A DNA stretch of 64,000 nt from NCBI RefSeq assembly GCF_036090055.1, contig NZ_CP107970.1, positions 3,226,501 to 3,290,500 of the forward strand, in the 5' to 3' direction. The DNA comes from Nocardioides sp. NBC_00368 (lineage in GTDB: Bacteria > Actinomycetota > Actinomycetes > Propionibacteriales > Nocardioidaceae). Made by a program: the position numbers and the translations under genes. How positions within the stretch are numbered: the stretch's first letter is position 1; every line of letters starts with the position of its first letter. A model generated the notes under the pieces. The model did not search any database, was not told the DNA's origin, and worked only from the letters and a program-made list of their open reading frames with translations. This document shows, piece by piece, positions 25,305 through 33,691 of this stretch.

Positions 25305-26954
25305 ATGGTCCCCACCGATCAGTCCGCGCTCGTCGTCCAGGCCAGGGAATGGCTCGCCGACGATCCCGACGCACAGACCCGGGCGGAGCTCGAGAGCCTG
25401 CTGTCCTCCTCCGACCCGAGCGTGGTCGCCGAGCTGGCCGACAGGTTCTCGGGCACCCTGCAGTTCGGGACCGCCGGGCTCCGCGGCGCGCTCGGGGCCG
25501 GGCCCAACCGGATGAACCGCGTGGTCGTGATCAAGGCCGCCGCGGGGCTGGCCCGCTACCTGCTCGCCACCGGCGCGCAGGGGCCGGTGGTGATCGGCTA
25601 CGACGCCCGGCACAACTCCGACGTCTTCGCCCAGGACACCGCCCAGGTGATGACCGGGGCGGGCCTGCAGGCGCTGGTGATGCCGCGCTCGCTGCCGACA
25701 CCGGTGCTGGCCTATGCGGTCAAGGCCCTGGACGCGAGCGCGGGCGTGATGGTCACGGCCAGCCACAACCCGCCCCAGGACAACGGCTACAAGGTCTATC
25801 TCGGCGACGGGTCGCAGATCGTGCCGCCGGCCGACATCGAGATCGCGAAGCGGATCGCGGCGGGCGACAAGGTGAGCTCGGTCCCGCAGGGACCGGCCGG
25901 GCAGACGATCAGCGAGGACCTGGTCGACAGCTACCTCGACACGGTCGTCGGGCTCCTCGACGAGGGCGGCCCGCGCGACCTCAGGACCGTCTACACCCCG
26001 CTGCACGGCGTCGGCGGCGACCTGGTGCAGCTGGCGATGAAGTTCGCCGGCTTCCCCGGACCGATCGTGGTCAAGGAGCAGGAGCGGCCCGACCCCGACT
26101 TCCCGACCGTCGCCTTCCCCAACCCCGAGGAGCCCGGCGCGATGGACCGGGCGATGGCGCTGGCCGGGAAGAAGGGCGCCGACCTGGTCATCGCCAACGA
26201 CCCCGACGCCGACCGCTGCGCCGCCGCGATCCCGGTCGGCAAGAAGTGGCGGATGCTGACCGGCGACGAGGTCGGCGCCCTACTGGCGACCCACCTGATC
26301 CGCAAGGGTGTGACCGGGACGTACGCCGCCTCGATCGTCTCCTCCTCGCTGCTCGGCAAGATCGCCGCGGCCGCCGGGCAGGCCTACGCCGAGACGCTCA
26401 CCGGCTTCAAGTGGATCTCCCGCGCGCCCGGCCTCGCCTTCGGCTACGAGGAGGCGCTGGGCTACTGCGTCGACCCCGCGCACGTACGCGACAAGGACGG
26501 CATCTCGGCGCTGCTGCTCCTGTGCGAGCTGGCCGCGTCGCTGAAGGCCGAGGGCCGCGGCTTGGCCGACCTGCTCGACGAGATCGCGGTCGAGCACGGC
26601 CTGCACGCCACCAGCCAGCTCTCCGTACGGCTCGAGGACCCGGCCCAGATCGCCGCCGCGATGCAGCGGCTCCGCGAACGCCCGGTGACCGCGCTGGCCG
26701 GGGCCGCCGTGCAGCAGCTCGACGACCTCACCACCGGCATCGGCGGGCTCCCGCCGACCGACGGCATCCGCTACCAGCTCGCCGGCGGGTCGCGGGTGAT
26801 CGTGCGACCCAGCGGCACCGAGCCCAAGATCAAGTGCTACCTCGAGGTCGTCCAGCCGGTCGCCGACGCGTCCGCTCTCGCCGACGCCCGTGCCGACGCC
26901 GAGATCGCGCTCGGGGCGCTCAAGGTCGACATCCGCGCTGCCCTCGGGGTGTAG
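25305..26954 (+). CDS. Phosphosugar mutase (alpha-D-phosphohexomutase family; likely phosphopentomutase role)
   Basis: 549 residues. The active-site phosphoserine loop is VTASHNPPQDNGYKVY (near 148), the metal loop is NDPDADRCA, the sugar-binding loop is GYEEALGYCVD, and the phosphate-binding loop is RPSGTEPKIK. This is the PGM/PMM-type fold with a length usual for actinobacterial PmmB/Pgm2-like proteins, some of which act on pentose-1-phosphates. Placement between punA and deoC supports conversion of (deoxy)ribose-1-phosphate to the 5-phosphate; phosphomannomutase or glucose-1,6-bisphosphate roles are alternatives. Confidence 0.88.
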   Translation: MVPTDQSALVVQAREWLADDPDAQTRAELESLLSSSDPSVVAELADRFSGTLQFGTAGLRGALGAGPNRMNRVVVIKAAAGLARYLLATGAQGPVVIGYDARHNSDVFAQDTAQVMTGAGLQALVMPRSLPTPVLAYAVKALDASAGVMVTASHNPPQDNGYKVYLGDGSQIVPPADIEIAKRIAAGDKVSSVPQGPAGQTISEDLVDSYLDTVVGLLDEGGPRDLRTVYTPLHGVGGDLVQLAMKFAGFPGPIVVKEQERPDPDFPTVAFPNPEEPGAMDRAMALAGKKGADLVIANDPDADRCAAAIPVGKKWRMLTGDEVGALLATHLIRKGVTGTYAASIVSSSLLGKIAAAAGQAYAETLTGFKWISRAPGLAFGYEEALGYCVDPAHVRDKDGISALLLLCELAASLKAEGRGLADLLDEIAVEHGLHATSQLSVRLEDPAQIAAAMQRLRERPVTALAGAAVQQLDDLTTGIGGLPPTDGIRYQLAGGSRVIVRPSGTEPKIKCYLEVVQPVADASALADARADAEIALGALKVDIRAALGV

Positions 26955-26969
26955 TTTGCCGGCGTGGCC

Positions 26970-27036
26970 GGGGTAGTCCAGGGAGTTTCGGTCGGTCTAC
27001 TCACGAGTAACCGACCGAAACTCCCTGGACTACCCC
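26970..27036. terminator. Bidirectional terminator with 27-bp perfect arms
   Basis: Arms 26970-26996 and 27010-27036 are fully complementary; within them TACT (26998-27001) pairs with AGTA (27006-27009) around a CACG loop, with a single bulged C. It lies between the convergent mutase (ends 26954) and PH-domain gene (ends 27043). No strong T-tract. Confidence 0.75.
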
Positions 27037-27042
27037 GATCGC

Positions 27043-27612
27043 TCAGACCACGAGCAAGACGACGAAGACGACGGCCACCGCAAGCGTGACCGCGATCAGG
27101 GGCCAGTCCCAGCTGCGGCGTACGTCATCGGCGAGCGCGAACTGCTCGTCGGAGTCACGCTTGATCCGGAGCCGGTCGCGGGCGTCCTGGGCCAGCGCGT
27201 TGAGGCGGTCCTCGATGAAGTCGGCGTGGTTGCTCAGCGGCTTGTGCTCGCGCTTCGAGCCCTTGACCGCCTCGCGCATCGGCCGCCCGATGGCGCCGCT
27301 GACATAGGTGCGGCCGCCGGCGTAGGCGCCGAGGGTGCGGCCGACCGAGACGCTCTCGAGGGCGGCCATCGGGAAGCGCACGGTCGAGTAGAGGTGGTTG
27401 AGCACGAAGTCGCCCTCGCTGACGCCGACCTTGGTGCGGATGAACGCGGCGTACGCCACCAGCACGAAGAGCAGACCGCCTGCCGTCGTCTCGGGGTGCC
27501 AACCGGTGGCGGCGTCGATCACGATGACCGCGATCGCGGCCCCTGCGGAGAGGAAACCCCATGCGGTGCTGCTGGAGTTGCGGAACCACTCCTCGGGCTG
27601 ATCGTCATTCAC
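27043..27612 (-). CDS. PH-domain membrane protein (CFP-6 / bPH_6-like)
   Basis: 189 residues from GTG 27612. Membrane segments lie near residues 13-30 and 34-48, with a third at the C-terminus (WPLIAVTLAVAVVFVVLLVV). Between them TKVGVSEGDFVLNHLYSTVRFPMAALESV fits the bacterial PH domain of the low-molecular-weight antigen 6 family (in two pieces). An unusual charged stretch, HADFIEDRLNALAQDARDRL, precedes the last helix. Function is unknown. The GTG is 46 bases from the divergent deoC start. Confidence 0.75.
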   Translation of the reverse strand: MNDDQPEEWFRNSSSTAWGFLSAGAAIAVIVIDAATGWHPETTAGGLLFVLVAYAAFIRTKVGVSEGDFVLNHLYSTVRFPMAALESVSVGRTLGAYAGGRTYVSGAIGRPMREAVKGSKREHKPLSNHADFIEDRLNALAQDARDRLRIKRDSDEQFALADDVRRSWDWPLIAVTLAVAVVFVVLLVV

Positions 27613-27645
27613 GGCGCAAACATTAGCCTCCGACCCCGAGATGCC

Positions 27646-27651
27646 TATGCT
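27646..27651 (+). promoter_or_regulatory. Leaderless -10 box of deoC
   Basis: TATGCT, six bases, then GTG 27658. Confidence 0.55.
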
Positions 27652-27657
27652 GAGGCC

Positions 27658-28335
27658 GTGCCTACCTCCACAGAGATCGCCAAGCTGATCGACCACACCC
27701 TCCTCAAGCCCGAGGCGACGCACGCCGACGTCGAGGCGCTGATCGTGGAGGCCGCCGAGCTCGGCACCTATTCGGTGTGTGTCTCGCCCTCGATGTTGCC
27801 GGTCACCGCGCCGGCCGAGCTGAAGCTCGCCGTCGTGTGCGGCTTTCCGAGCGGCAAGCACATCTCCTCGGTCAAGGCCGCCGAGGCCGCGGCCGCCGTC
27901 GAGGCCGGCGCGGACGAGATCGACATGGTCATCGACATCGGCGCCGCCAAGGAGAAGCGCTACGCCGACGTCGAGGCCGACATCGCCGCCGTCCGCGCCG
28001 CCGTTCCGGCCCCGACGGTGCTGAAGGTGATCATCGAGTCCGCCGCTCTGGAGGACGACGAGATCATCGGCACCTGCCAGGCCGCCGTCCGCGCAGGCGC
28101 GGACTTCGTGAAGACCTCCACCGGCTTCCACCCCGCCGGCGGCGCCACCGTCCACGCGGTGGAGCTGATGCGCCAGACCGTCGGCCCGGACATCGGCGTC
28201 AAGGCCTCGGGCGGCGTACGCACCGTGGAGCAGGCCGAGCAGATGATCGCGGCCGGCGCCAACCGGCTCGGAGTCTCGGGCTCGCGCGCGCTGCTGGCCG
28301 GCGCGCCAGGATCGGGTTCCAGCGCCGGCTACTGA
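27658..28335 (+). CDS. deoC: Deoxyribose-phosphate aldolase
   Basis: 225 residues from GTG 27658 (PTSTEIAKLIDHTLLKPEAT). Conserved blocks: VCGFPSGKH, EIDMVIDIGAAK (with the proton-relay Asp region), LKVIIESAAL (LKVIIE, as in DeoC), and DFVKTSTGF, which carries the Schiff-base Lys; the second Lys is in VKASGGVRT. It splits 2-deoxyribose-5-phosphate to glyceraldehyde-3-phosphate and acetaldehyde. It works after punA, deoA and the mutase of this region. Confidence 0.96.
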   Translation: MPTSTEIAKLIDHTLLKPEATHADVEALIVEAAELGTYSVCVSPSMLPVTAPAELKLAVVCGFPSGKHISSVKAAEAAAAVEAGADEIDMVIDIGAAKEKRYADVEADIAAVRAAVPAPTVLKVIIESAALEDDEIIGTCQAAVRAGADFVKTSTGFHPAGGATVHAVELMRQTVGPDIGVKASGGVRTVEQAEQMIAAGANRLGVSGSRALLAGAPGSGSSAGY

Positions 28336-28366
28336 GGCCGGCTACTCGGTTTCGGGCACTCTCGGG

Positions 28367-28372
28367 GAGAAT
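28367..28372 (+). promoter_or_regulatory. Leaderless -10 box of the uridine-kinase-like gene
   Basis: GAGAAT, six bases, then GTG 28379. Confidence 0.45.
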
Positions 28373-28378
28373 GCTCCG

Positions 28379-28990
28379 GTGCGTGCTCAGGTCATCGTCC
28401 TCGCCGGCCCCTCGGGCGCCGGCAAGTCCCGTCTGGCCGAGCGGCTGGGCCTCCCGGTGCTCCGGCTGGACGACTTCTACAAGGACGGCTCCGACCCCTC
28501 GCTCCCCCGGATCACCGAGGGTCCGAACGCGGGCCTGGTCGACTGGGACCACCCCGACTCCTGGCTCCCCGATGACGCGGTGAAGGCGATCGCCGCGCTG
28601 TGCGAGGCGGGCACCGCCGACGTACCCGTCTACGACATCGCCCACGACGGCCGCACCGGCTGGCAGGAGCTGACCCTCGGGGACGAGTCGTTCTTCGTCG
28701 CCGAGGGGATCTTCGCCCAGGACATCGTGGCCGAGTGCCTCGAGGCGGGGCTCCTGGCTGCCGCCTACTGCGTCACCCAGTCACCGACGGTGACCTTCTG
28801 GCGCCGGCTCACCCGCGACCTCCGCGAGCGCCGCAAACCACCGTTCGTGCTGGTCAAACGGGGCCTTGCGCTGATGCGCGCACAGCCGCAGGTGGTCGCG
28901 GACGCGGTCGCCAAGGGCTGCACCGCGGTCTACCCGAAGCACGGCTACGTCGCGGTGCAGCGTCTCACAGCGCCGCGTACGCGTCCTTGA
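28379..28990 (+). CDS. Uridine kinase-like P-loop kinase
   Basis: 203 residues from GTG 28379. Walker A reads VLAGPSGAGKSRLAERLG at residues 7-24, LRLDDFYKDG is the uridine kinase/phosphoribulokinase-type Asp-Asp-Phe-Tyr motif, and DWDHPDSW follows as in uridine kinases. ERRKPPFVLVKRG is a basic lid-like stretch. It likely phosphorylates uridine or cytidine, in keeping with the nucleoside salvage context. The last 26 bases overlap the convergent add gene. Confidence 0.82.
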   Translation: MRAQVIVLAGPSGAGKSRLAERLGLPVLRLDDFYKDGSDPSLPRITEGPNAGLVDWDHPDSWLPDDAVKAIAALCEAGTADVPVYDIAHDGRTGWQELTLGDESFFVAEGIFAQDIVAECLEAGLLAAAYCVTQSPTVTFWRRLTRDLRERRKPPFVLVKRGLALMRAQPQVVADAVAKGCTAVYPKHGYVAVQRLTAPRTRP

Positions 28991-30044
28991 TCTCGTGGAT
29001 CAGGTCCACCCGCTCGTCGTAGGGGATGAACGCCGACTTCATCGCGTTGGTCGTCAGCCGCTGGAGCTCGGGCAGCCCCCAGCCGAAGGCCTCCACGATC
29101 CCGGCCATCTCGGCCGACATCGAGGTGCGTGACATCAACCGGTTGTCGGTGTTGATCGTGACCCGGAAGCCGAGGTCGTAGAGCAGCCCGATGGGGTGCT
29201 CGGCGATCGACTTGACGGCCCCGGTCTGCACGTTGGAGCGCGGGCAGAGCTCGAGCGGGATCCGCCGGTCCCGGACGTACGCAGCGAGCCGGCCGAGCCG
29301 CGGCGCCTCGCCCTCCTCGATCGTGATGTCCTCGACGATCCGTACGCCGTGACCGAGCCGGTCGCAGCCGCAGGGGTGCACGGCCTCCCAGATCGAGGGC
29401 AGCCCGAAGCCCTCGCCGGCGTGGATGGTGAAGCGCATGTTCTCCGCGGCCAGGTGCTCGAACGCCGCCAGGAACCGGCTCGGCGGGAAGCCCTTCTCCG
29501 GCCCGGCGATGTCGAACCCGGCGACCCCACGGTCGCGCCAGGCCACTGCGAGGTCGGCGATCTCGGTGGCGTGAGCCGCCTGCCGCATCGCGGTCAGCAG
29601 CTGGCGTACGACGATCTTCTTCCCGGTCGCCGCGACCGCCGCCGTGCCCTCGTCGAACCCGGCCTGGACGGCCGCGACGACCTCCTCCGGCTCGTGACCG
29701 TTGGCCAGGTGGAGCTCGGGCGCCCAGCGGACCTCGGCGTAGACGACGCCGTCCTCGGCCAGGTCCTCGACGCACTCACGGGCCACCCGGGTCAGCGCGG
29801 GCAGGGTCTGCATGACGGCGAGGGTGTGCGCGAAGGTGTCGAGGTAGCGCTCCAGCGACCCCGAGTCCGCACTCGTGACGAACCATTCCTCCAGCGCGAC
29901 CGGATCGTCCTGGGTGCCCTGGGGGAGCTCGTGACCGACCTCGGCGGCGAGCTCGATGAGGGTCGAAGGACGTACGCCACCGTCGAGGTGGTCGTGGAGC
30001 AGCACCTTCGGGGCTGCCTTGATCTGCATGTCGGACGGTTCCAT
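28965..30044 (-). CDS. add: Adenosine deaminase
   Basis: 359 residues from ATG 30044; AATAAT lies six bases upstream (minus strand), so the longer upstream reading is not needed. Metal-binding HDHLDGG near residue 17, substrate site HAGEGFGLPS with His, GCDRLGHGVRI, LCPRSN and TINTDNRLMS (metal Asp) are in order. It deaminates (deoxy)adenosine to (deoxy)inosine, which punA can then cleave. It overlaps the 3' end of the convergent kinase gene by 26 bases. Confidence 0.95.
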   Translation of the reverse strand: MEPSDMQIKAAPKVLLHDHLDGGVRPSTLIELAAEVGHELPQGTQDDPVALEEWFVTSADSGSLERYLDTFAHTLAVMQTLPALTRVARECVEDLAEDGVVYAEVRWAPELHLANGHEPEEVVAAVQAGFDEGTAAVAATGKKIVVRQLLTAMRQAAHATEIADLAVAWRDRGVAGFDIAGPEKGFPPSRFLAAFEHLAAENMRFTIHAGEGFGLPSIWEAVHPCGCDRLGHGVRIVEDITIEEGEAPRLGRLAAYVRDRRIPLELCPRSNVQTGAVKSIAEHPIGLLYDLGFRVTINTDNRLMSRTSMSAEMAGIVEAFGWGLPELQRLTTNAMKSAFIPYDERVDLIHEIKDAYAAL

Positions 30045-30050
30045 GGGCTC

Positions 30051-30056
30051 ATTATT
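30051..30056 (-). promoter_or_regulatory. Leaderless -10 box of add
   Basis: AATAAT on the minus strand, six bases, then ATG 30044. The divergent maoC -10 (30068-30073) lies only 11 bases away, so the two promoters compete for space. Confidence 0.45.
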
Positions 30057-30067
30057 CCGCATACCGC

Positions 30068-30073
30068 TAGATT
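30068..30073 (+). promoter_or_regulatory. Leaderless -10 box of the maoC-like gene
   Basis: TAGATT, six bases, then GTG 30080. Confidence 0.55.
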
Positions 30074-30079
30074 CCGGGG

Positions 30080-30535
30080 GTGCGCACATTCACCACTCTC
30101 GAAGAAGTCTCCGACGCCGCAGGCACCGAGATCGGCACCGGCGAATGGCTCCAGGTCGACCAGGACCGGGTCAACGCGTTCGCCGACGCCACCGGCGACC
30201 ACCAGTGGATCCACGTCGACGAGGCGCGGGCCAAGGAGGGCCCGTTCGGGGGCACCATCGCCCACGGCTACCTGACCCTGTCGCTGATCCCCTACCTCGG
30301 TGTGAGCGTCTACTCGCTGGAGACCCCGGGCGCCAAGCTCAACTACGGTCTCAACAAGGTCCGGTTCCCCACGCCGGTCCTGGTCGGCTCCCGGATCCGT
30401 CCGGTCGTCTCGTTCGGCGAGGTCACCGAGCTCCCCACCGGGCTGCAGCTCGTCGTGAAGACCACGATCGAGATCGAAGGCTCCGCCAAGCCGGCATGCG
30501 TCGCGGAGTCAGTCGTCCTGCTCCTCGAAGACTGA
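30080..30535 (+). CDS. MaoC-family dehydratase (R-specific enoyl-CoA hydratase fold)
   Basis: 151 residues from GTG 30080. FADATGDHQWIHVDEARAKEGPFGGTIAHGYL (around residues 34-65, quoted in two segments: FADATGDHQWIHVD and GPFGGTIAHGYL) is the hydratase-2 motif with catalytic Asp and His. Single-hotdog length matches MaoC/NodN-like proteins. It would hydrate trans-2-enoyl-CoA or a related thioester. It ends three bases before the convergent LD-carboxypeptidase stop. Confidence 0.9.
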   Translation: MRTFTTLEEVSDAAGTEIGTGEWLQVDQDRVNAFADATGDHQWIHVDEARAKEGPFGGTIAHGYLTLSLIPYLGVSVYSLETPGAKLNYGLNKVRFPTPVLVGSRIRPVVSFGEVTELPTGLQLVVKTTIEIEGSAKPACVAESVVLLLED

Positions 30536-30537
30536 TC

Positions 30538-31581
30538 TCAGGAGTAGTCGGCCCAGAGCCGCCGGGCACTGCCGTCGACGGTCATCTCGCCGCCGTACGG
30601 CAGGACCCACTGCGGCCGGGTGTGCCCGAACGGCGGGCCGACGACGACCACCGCCTCGGGGTTGTAGCGGGCGACGGTCTCGATCGCCGCGTCCCGCTGC
30701 TCGGCGCGCTTGGATGCCCTCTCCTCGGCACTCGGGCAGCACTCGAAGTCGGAGGTCGGCGGGCGCGCGACGACCACCGCGTCGATCGCCTCGAGCAGCC
30801 CGCGCTCACCCAGCGAAAGCGTGATCCAGGCGAACTCCCGCGCCGGGATGCGCTCCTCGGAGCCCTCGAGGAGGAGTACGCCGCCCTCGAGCACGCCCGG
30901 GTCGGCCGGGAAGCGTCCGGCGGTGAGCGCCCACTGGAGGATCTCGATGCAGCCACCCCAGGTGCGGCCGGTCACGGCGCGGGCCGGGCCCGCCCAGGTC
31001 CACGGCTCGGTCGCCTCCCGCTCGCCGTACTCGGTCAGCGCCCGCGGGTCGTTCCAGTCGCGGCCGATGTCCTCGGACTCCCCCGGCTCGGTGATCTCGA
31101 GGGTCTCGCCGGTGAGGAGAGCCGCCTTCAGCGAGGCCTCGTGGATCGGGTCGAGCGCCGGACCAGGCCCGAGGTGCACCTGCGTCGAGCCGCCGTGGAA
31201 CGCGGCGACGCCGTTGGTCCACAGCCAGTTGAGCAGGTTGGTGTTGTCGCTGTAGCCGAGGAAGGGTTTCGGGTCCTTCCGAACCAGCTCGGGGTCGAGG
31301 TACGGGATCACGGTGATCTGGTCCTCGCCGCCGATCGTCGCCAGCACCGCCCGGATCTCCGGGTCGGCGAACGCGGCGTTCACGTCCGCCGCGCGCTCCT
31401 GCGCCGTCGCGCCCACCTTTCGGGTCGTCGGGTACTCCACCGGCACCAGCCCGGTCGCCTCGGTCAGCCGCGCCAACGCCTGCTCGTGGATCGCCGGCGC
31501 CACCCCCGGCGCCGCGAACGAGGGTGACAGCACGGCGACCTTGTCGCCCGCGGTGGCCTTGGGTGGCTTGACGATCTCCAT
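30538..31581 (-). CDS. LD-carboxypeptidase / MccF-like S66 peptidase
   Basis: 347 residues. S66 fold with nucleophile Ser in FLGYSDNTNLLNWL, Glu in TWGGCIEILQWAL and His near the C-terminus in VVGPPFGHTRPQW, the Ser-Glu-His triad. GYSDxTxL with a long insert is closer to MccF, which hydrolyses microcin C-type aminoacyl adenylates, than to murein LD-carboxypeptidases. ATG 31581 is preceded by CAGACT and six bases. The gene stands apart from the nucleoside genes; the substrate is not known. Confidence 0.85.
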   Translation of the reverse strand: MEIVKPPKATAGDKVAVLSPSFAAPGVAPAIHEQALARLTEATGLVPVEYPTTRKVGATAQERAADVNAAFADPEIRAVLATIGGEDQITVIPYLDPELVRKDPKPFLGYSDNTNLLNWLWTNGVAAFHGGSTQVHLGPGPALDPIHEASLKAALLTGETLEITEPGESEDIGRDWNDPRALTEYGEREATEPWTWAGPARAVTGRTWGGCIEILQWALTAGRFPADPGVLEGGVLLLEGSEERIPAREFAWITLSLGERGLLEAIDAVVVARPPTSDFECCPSAEERASKRAEQRDAAIETVARYNPEAVVVVGPPFGHTRPQWVLPYGGEMTVDGSARRLWADYS

Positions 31582-31646
31582 GCGTGAAGTCTGGCGGTAC
31601 GCCGGCCGGTGAAGCGAACGGTTATCGGTCCGGCCCGCGGGCGAGG

Positions 31647-31717
31647 TGTAACACGCTGTTACTCGCCCTATCCGGTCGTTCGGATAGGGCGAGTAGTGCT
31701 ACGAACGACGTGTTACA
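31647..31717. terminator. Nested inverted repeats downstream of deoA
   Basis: An inner hairpin has 14-bp arms (31661-31674, 31681-31694) and a six-base loop; the outer 9-bp arms are 31647-31655 and 31709-31717. The layout is like the nested hairpin at 7392-7475. It lies between the deoA stop (31764) and the LD-carboxypeptidase start (31581), both on the minus strand. Confidence 0.6.
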
Positions 31718-31763
31718 GCTCGCGGAGACCGACAAGCGCGGCACCGCCGTGGCTCCTCCGCGG

Positions 31764-33047
31764 CTAGCTGATCCGGTCGAGGATCAGCGGCGTCGCCTCG
31801 TACGCAGCCCCGTCCCCGATCTCGTAGCCACCCTCCAGCGCGGCCAGAGCCCGGTCGAAGCGCTCGGGCGTGTCGGTGTGGAGCGTGAAGAGCGGCGCAC
31901 CGGCCGTCACCTCGTCGCCCCGGCGGGCGTGCCAGGTGACCCCGGCGCCCGCCTGGACGGCGTCCTCCTTCCGCTCGCGCCCGGCACCGAGGCGCCAGGC
32001 GGCGAGGCCGACGGCCATCGCGTCGAGCCGGGTCAGCACACCGGACGAAGGTGCGGTGACCACGTGGGTCTCGCGGGCGACCGGCAGCGGCGCCGACGGG
32101 TCGCCGCCCTGGGCCGAGATCATCGCCCGCCAGGCGTCCATCGCCTTGCCGGAGGCGAGTACGTCGGCAGGATCCGGGCCGGACACACCCGCGGCCGACA
32201 GCATCTCCCGGGCGAGCGCGACGGTGAGCTCGACGACGTCGGCAGGACCGCCGCCGGCGAGGACCTCGACGGACTCGGTCACCTCGATCGCGTTGCCGGC
32301 GGTGAGGCCGAGCGGCGTGGCCATGTCGGTCACGAGCGCGACCGTGGTGACCCCGGCGTCCGTGCCGAGGTCGACCATGGTGCGCGCCAGCTCCTGCGCG
32401 GAGTCGAGCGTCTTCATGAAGGCGCCGGCGCCGACCTTGACGTCGAGCACGAGCGCGCCGGTGCCCTCGGCGATCTTCTTGGACATGATCGAGGAGGCGA
32501 TCAGCGGGATCGACTCGACGGTGCCGGTGACGTCACGCAGCGCGTAGAGCTTGCGGTCGGCCGGGGCCAGCCCCTCGCCGGCCGCGCAGATCACCGCGCC
32601 GACCGACCCGAGCTGGGCGAGCATCTCCTCGTTCGACAGCGACGCGCGCCACCCGGGGATCGACTCGAGCTTGTCGAGCGTGCCCCCGGTGTGGCCGAGC
32701 CCGCGCCCGGACAGCTGCGGCACCGCCACCCCGCACGCGGCCACCAGCGGCGCCAGCGGCAGCGTGATCTTGTCGCCCACGCCGCCGGTCGAGTGCTTGT
32801 CGGCCGTCGGCCGGTCCAGGGAGTCGAACGACATCCGCTCCCCCGACGCGATCATCGCCGCCGTCCAGCGCGCGATCTCGCGCCGGGACATCCCGTTGAG
32901 CAGGATCGCCATGTTGAGCGCCGACATCTGCTCCTCGGCCACCACCCCTCGGGTGTAGGCCGCGATCATCCAGTCGATCTGCGAGTCGCTCAGCTCGCCA
33001 CCGTCGCGCTTGGCGAGGATCACCTCGACCGCATCATGTTCCGCCAT
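31764..33047 (-). CDS. deoA: Thymidine phosphorylase
   Basis: 427 residues from ATG 33047, six bases after TACGCT on the minus strand. Signature SGRGLGHTGGTLDKLESIPG (near 115), STGGVGDKITLPLAPL (phosphate site), SKKIAEGTGALVLDVKVGAGAF (in two parts) and the C-terminal domain MDAWRAM...VTAGAPLF are all present. It converts thymidine or deoxyuridine plus phosphate to base plus 2-deoxyribose-1-phosphate. It follows cdd on the same strand after 55 bases and has its own promoter. Confidence 0.95.
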   Translation of the reverse strand: MAEHDAVEVILAKRDGGELSDSQIDWMIAAYTRGVVAEEQMSALNMAILLNGMSRREIARWTAAMIASGERMSFDSLDRPTADKHSTGGVGDKITLPLAPLVAACGVAVPQLSGRGLGHTGGTLDKLESIPGWRASLSNEEMLAQLGSVGAVICAAGEGLAPADRKLYALRDVTGTVESIPLIASSIMSKKIAEGTGALVLDVKVGAGAFMKTLDSAQELARTMVDLGTDAGVTTVALVTDMATPLGLTAGNAIEVTESVEVLAGGGPADVVELTVALAREMLSAAGVSGPDPADVLASGKAMDAWRAMISAQGGDPSAPLPVARETHVVTAPSSGVLTRLDAMAVGLAAWRLGAGRERKEDAVQAGAGVTWHARRGDEVTAGAPLFTLHTDTPERFDRALAALEGGYEIGDGAAYEATPLILDRIS

Positions 33048-33053
33048 ACGGAC

Positions 33054-33059
33054 AGCGTA
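33054..33059 (-). promoter_or_regulatory. Leaderless -10 box of deoA
   Basis: TACGCT on the minus strand, six bases, then ATG 33047. Confidence 0.55.
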
Positions 33060-33102
33060 AAGCGCGGCCGCCGCAGCCCCCTATCGGGCGTCGTCCGACC
33101 GG

Positions 33103-33516
33103 CTACGCCAGCGCCTCCGGACCGAAGGCGTCGGGAAGGACCTCCGACATCGGCTTCACGCCGGAGACGGTCATCAGCAGCAGCTCGGGGCCACCGTTCT
33201 CCCACAGGAGCTGGCGACAGCGGCCGCAGGGCATGATGACCTCGCCGGAGCCGTTGACGCAGACGACGTGGGTGAGCCGACCGCCGCCGGTCATGTGCAG
33301 CGAGGAGACCAGGCCGCACTCGGCGCACAGCGTGACCCCGTAGGCCGCGTTCTCCACGTTGCACCCGTGGAGGAGGCGCCCGTCGTCGGCGATTCCGGCC
33401 ACTCCGACGGGGAAGTTGGAGTAGGGCGCGTACGCATTTTTTGCGGCCTCGACCGCCTGCGCACGCAGGCCTTCCCAGTCAAAGCCCTCTGTGGCGTACG
33501 TCTGCTTCTCGGTCAT
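33103..33516 (-). CDS. cdd: Cytidine deaminase (tetrameric type)
   Basis: 137 residues. Zinc and proton-shuttle motif TLCAECGLVSSL with Cys-Ala-Glu, then PCGRCRQLLWE with the two other Zn cysteines; the N-terminal GCNVENAAYG binds substrate. It turns cytidine and deoxycytidine into uridine and deoxyuridine, feeding deoA or the uridine kinase. ATG 33516 follows TAAGGT and six bases. An inverted repeat (33530-33558) covers the -35 region of this promoter. Confidence 0.95.
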   Translation of the reverse strand: MTEKQTYATEGFDWEGLRAQAVEAAKNAYAPYSNFPVGVAGIADDGRLLHGCNVENAAYGVTLCAECGLVSSLHMTGGGRLTHVVCVNGSGEVIMPCGRCRQLLWENGGPELLLMTVSGVKPMSEVLPDAFGPEALA

Positions 33517-33522
33517 GGTTCG

Positions 33523-33528
33523 ACCTTA
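33523..33528 (-). promoter_or_regulatory. Leaderless -10 box of cdd
   Basis: TAAGGT on the minus strand, six bases, then ATG 33516. Confidence 0.5.
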
Positions 33529-33529
33529 A

Positions 33530-33558
33530 AGCCTGTCCGGACAACCGGAAGACAGGCT
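33530..33558. promoter_or_regulatory. Inverted repeat over the cdd -35 region
   Basis: AGCCTGTC (33530-33537) and GACAGGCT (33551-33558) are perfect 8-bp arms 13 bases apart, located where a repressor would block cdd/deoA. Confidence 0.4.
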
Positions 33559-33642
33559 ACGAGGCTTAGGCTTCGTCGAGATCAAAAGTTGGTAACCGTT
33601 CGCGTAATCCCTGGCGTTGCTCGGTCATTGGGGAGAACGTTC

Positions 33643-33656
33643 GGACATGAATGTCC
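33643..33656. promoter_or_regulatory. Palindrome upstream of the nucleoside-binding lipoprotein gene
   Basis: GGACAT-GA-ATGTCC, directly preceded by the small palindrome GAACGTTC (33635-33642). It lies 40 bases before the lipoprotein start, so it is a candidate operator for the transporter operon. Confidence 0.4.
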
Positions 33657-33686
33657 TTTGCACCGTGATTTGCGGAGCAACGACCT

Positions 33687-33691
33687 GGAGG
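33687..33691 (+). promoter_or_regulatory. Ribosome binding site fixing the lipoprotein start
   Basis: GGAGG, five bases before GTG 33697. The reading frame continues far upstream but only this start is followed by a signal peptide. Confidence 0.7.
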
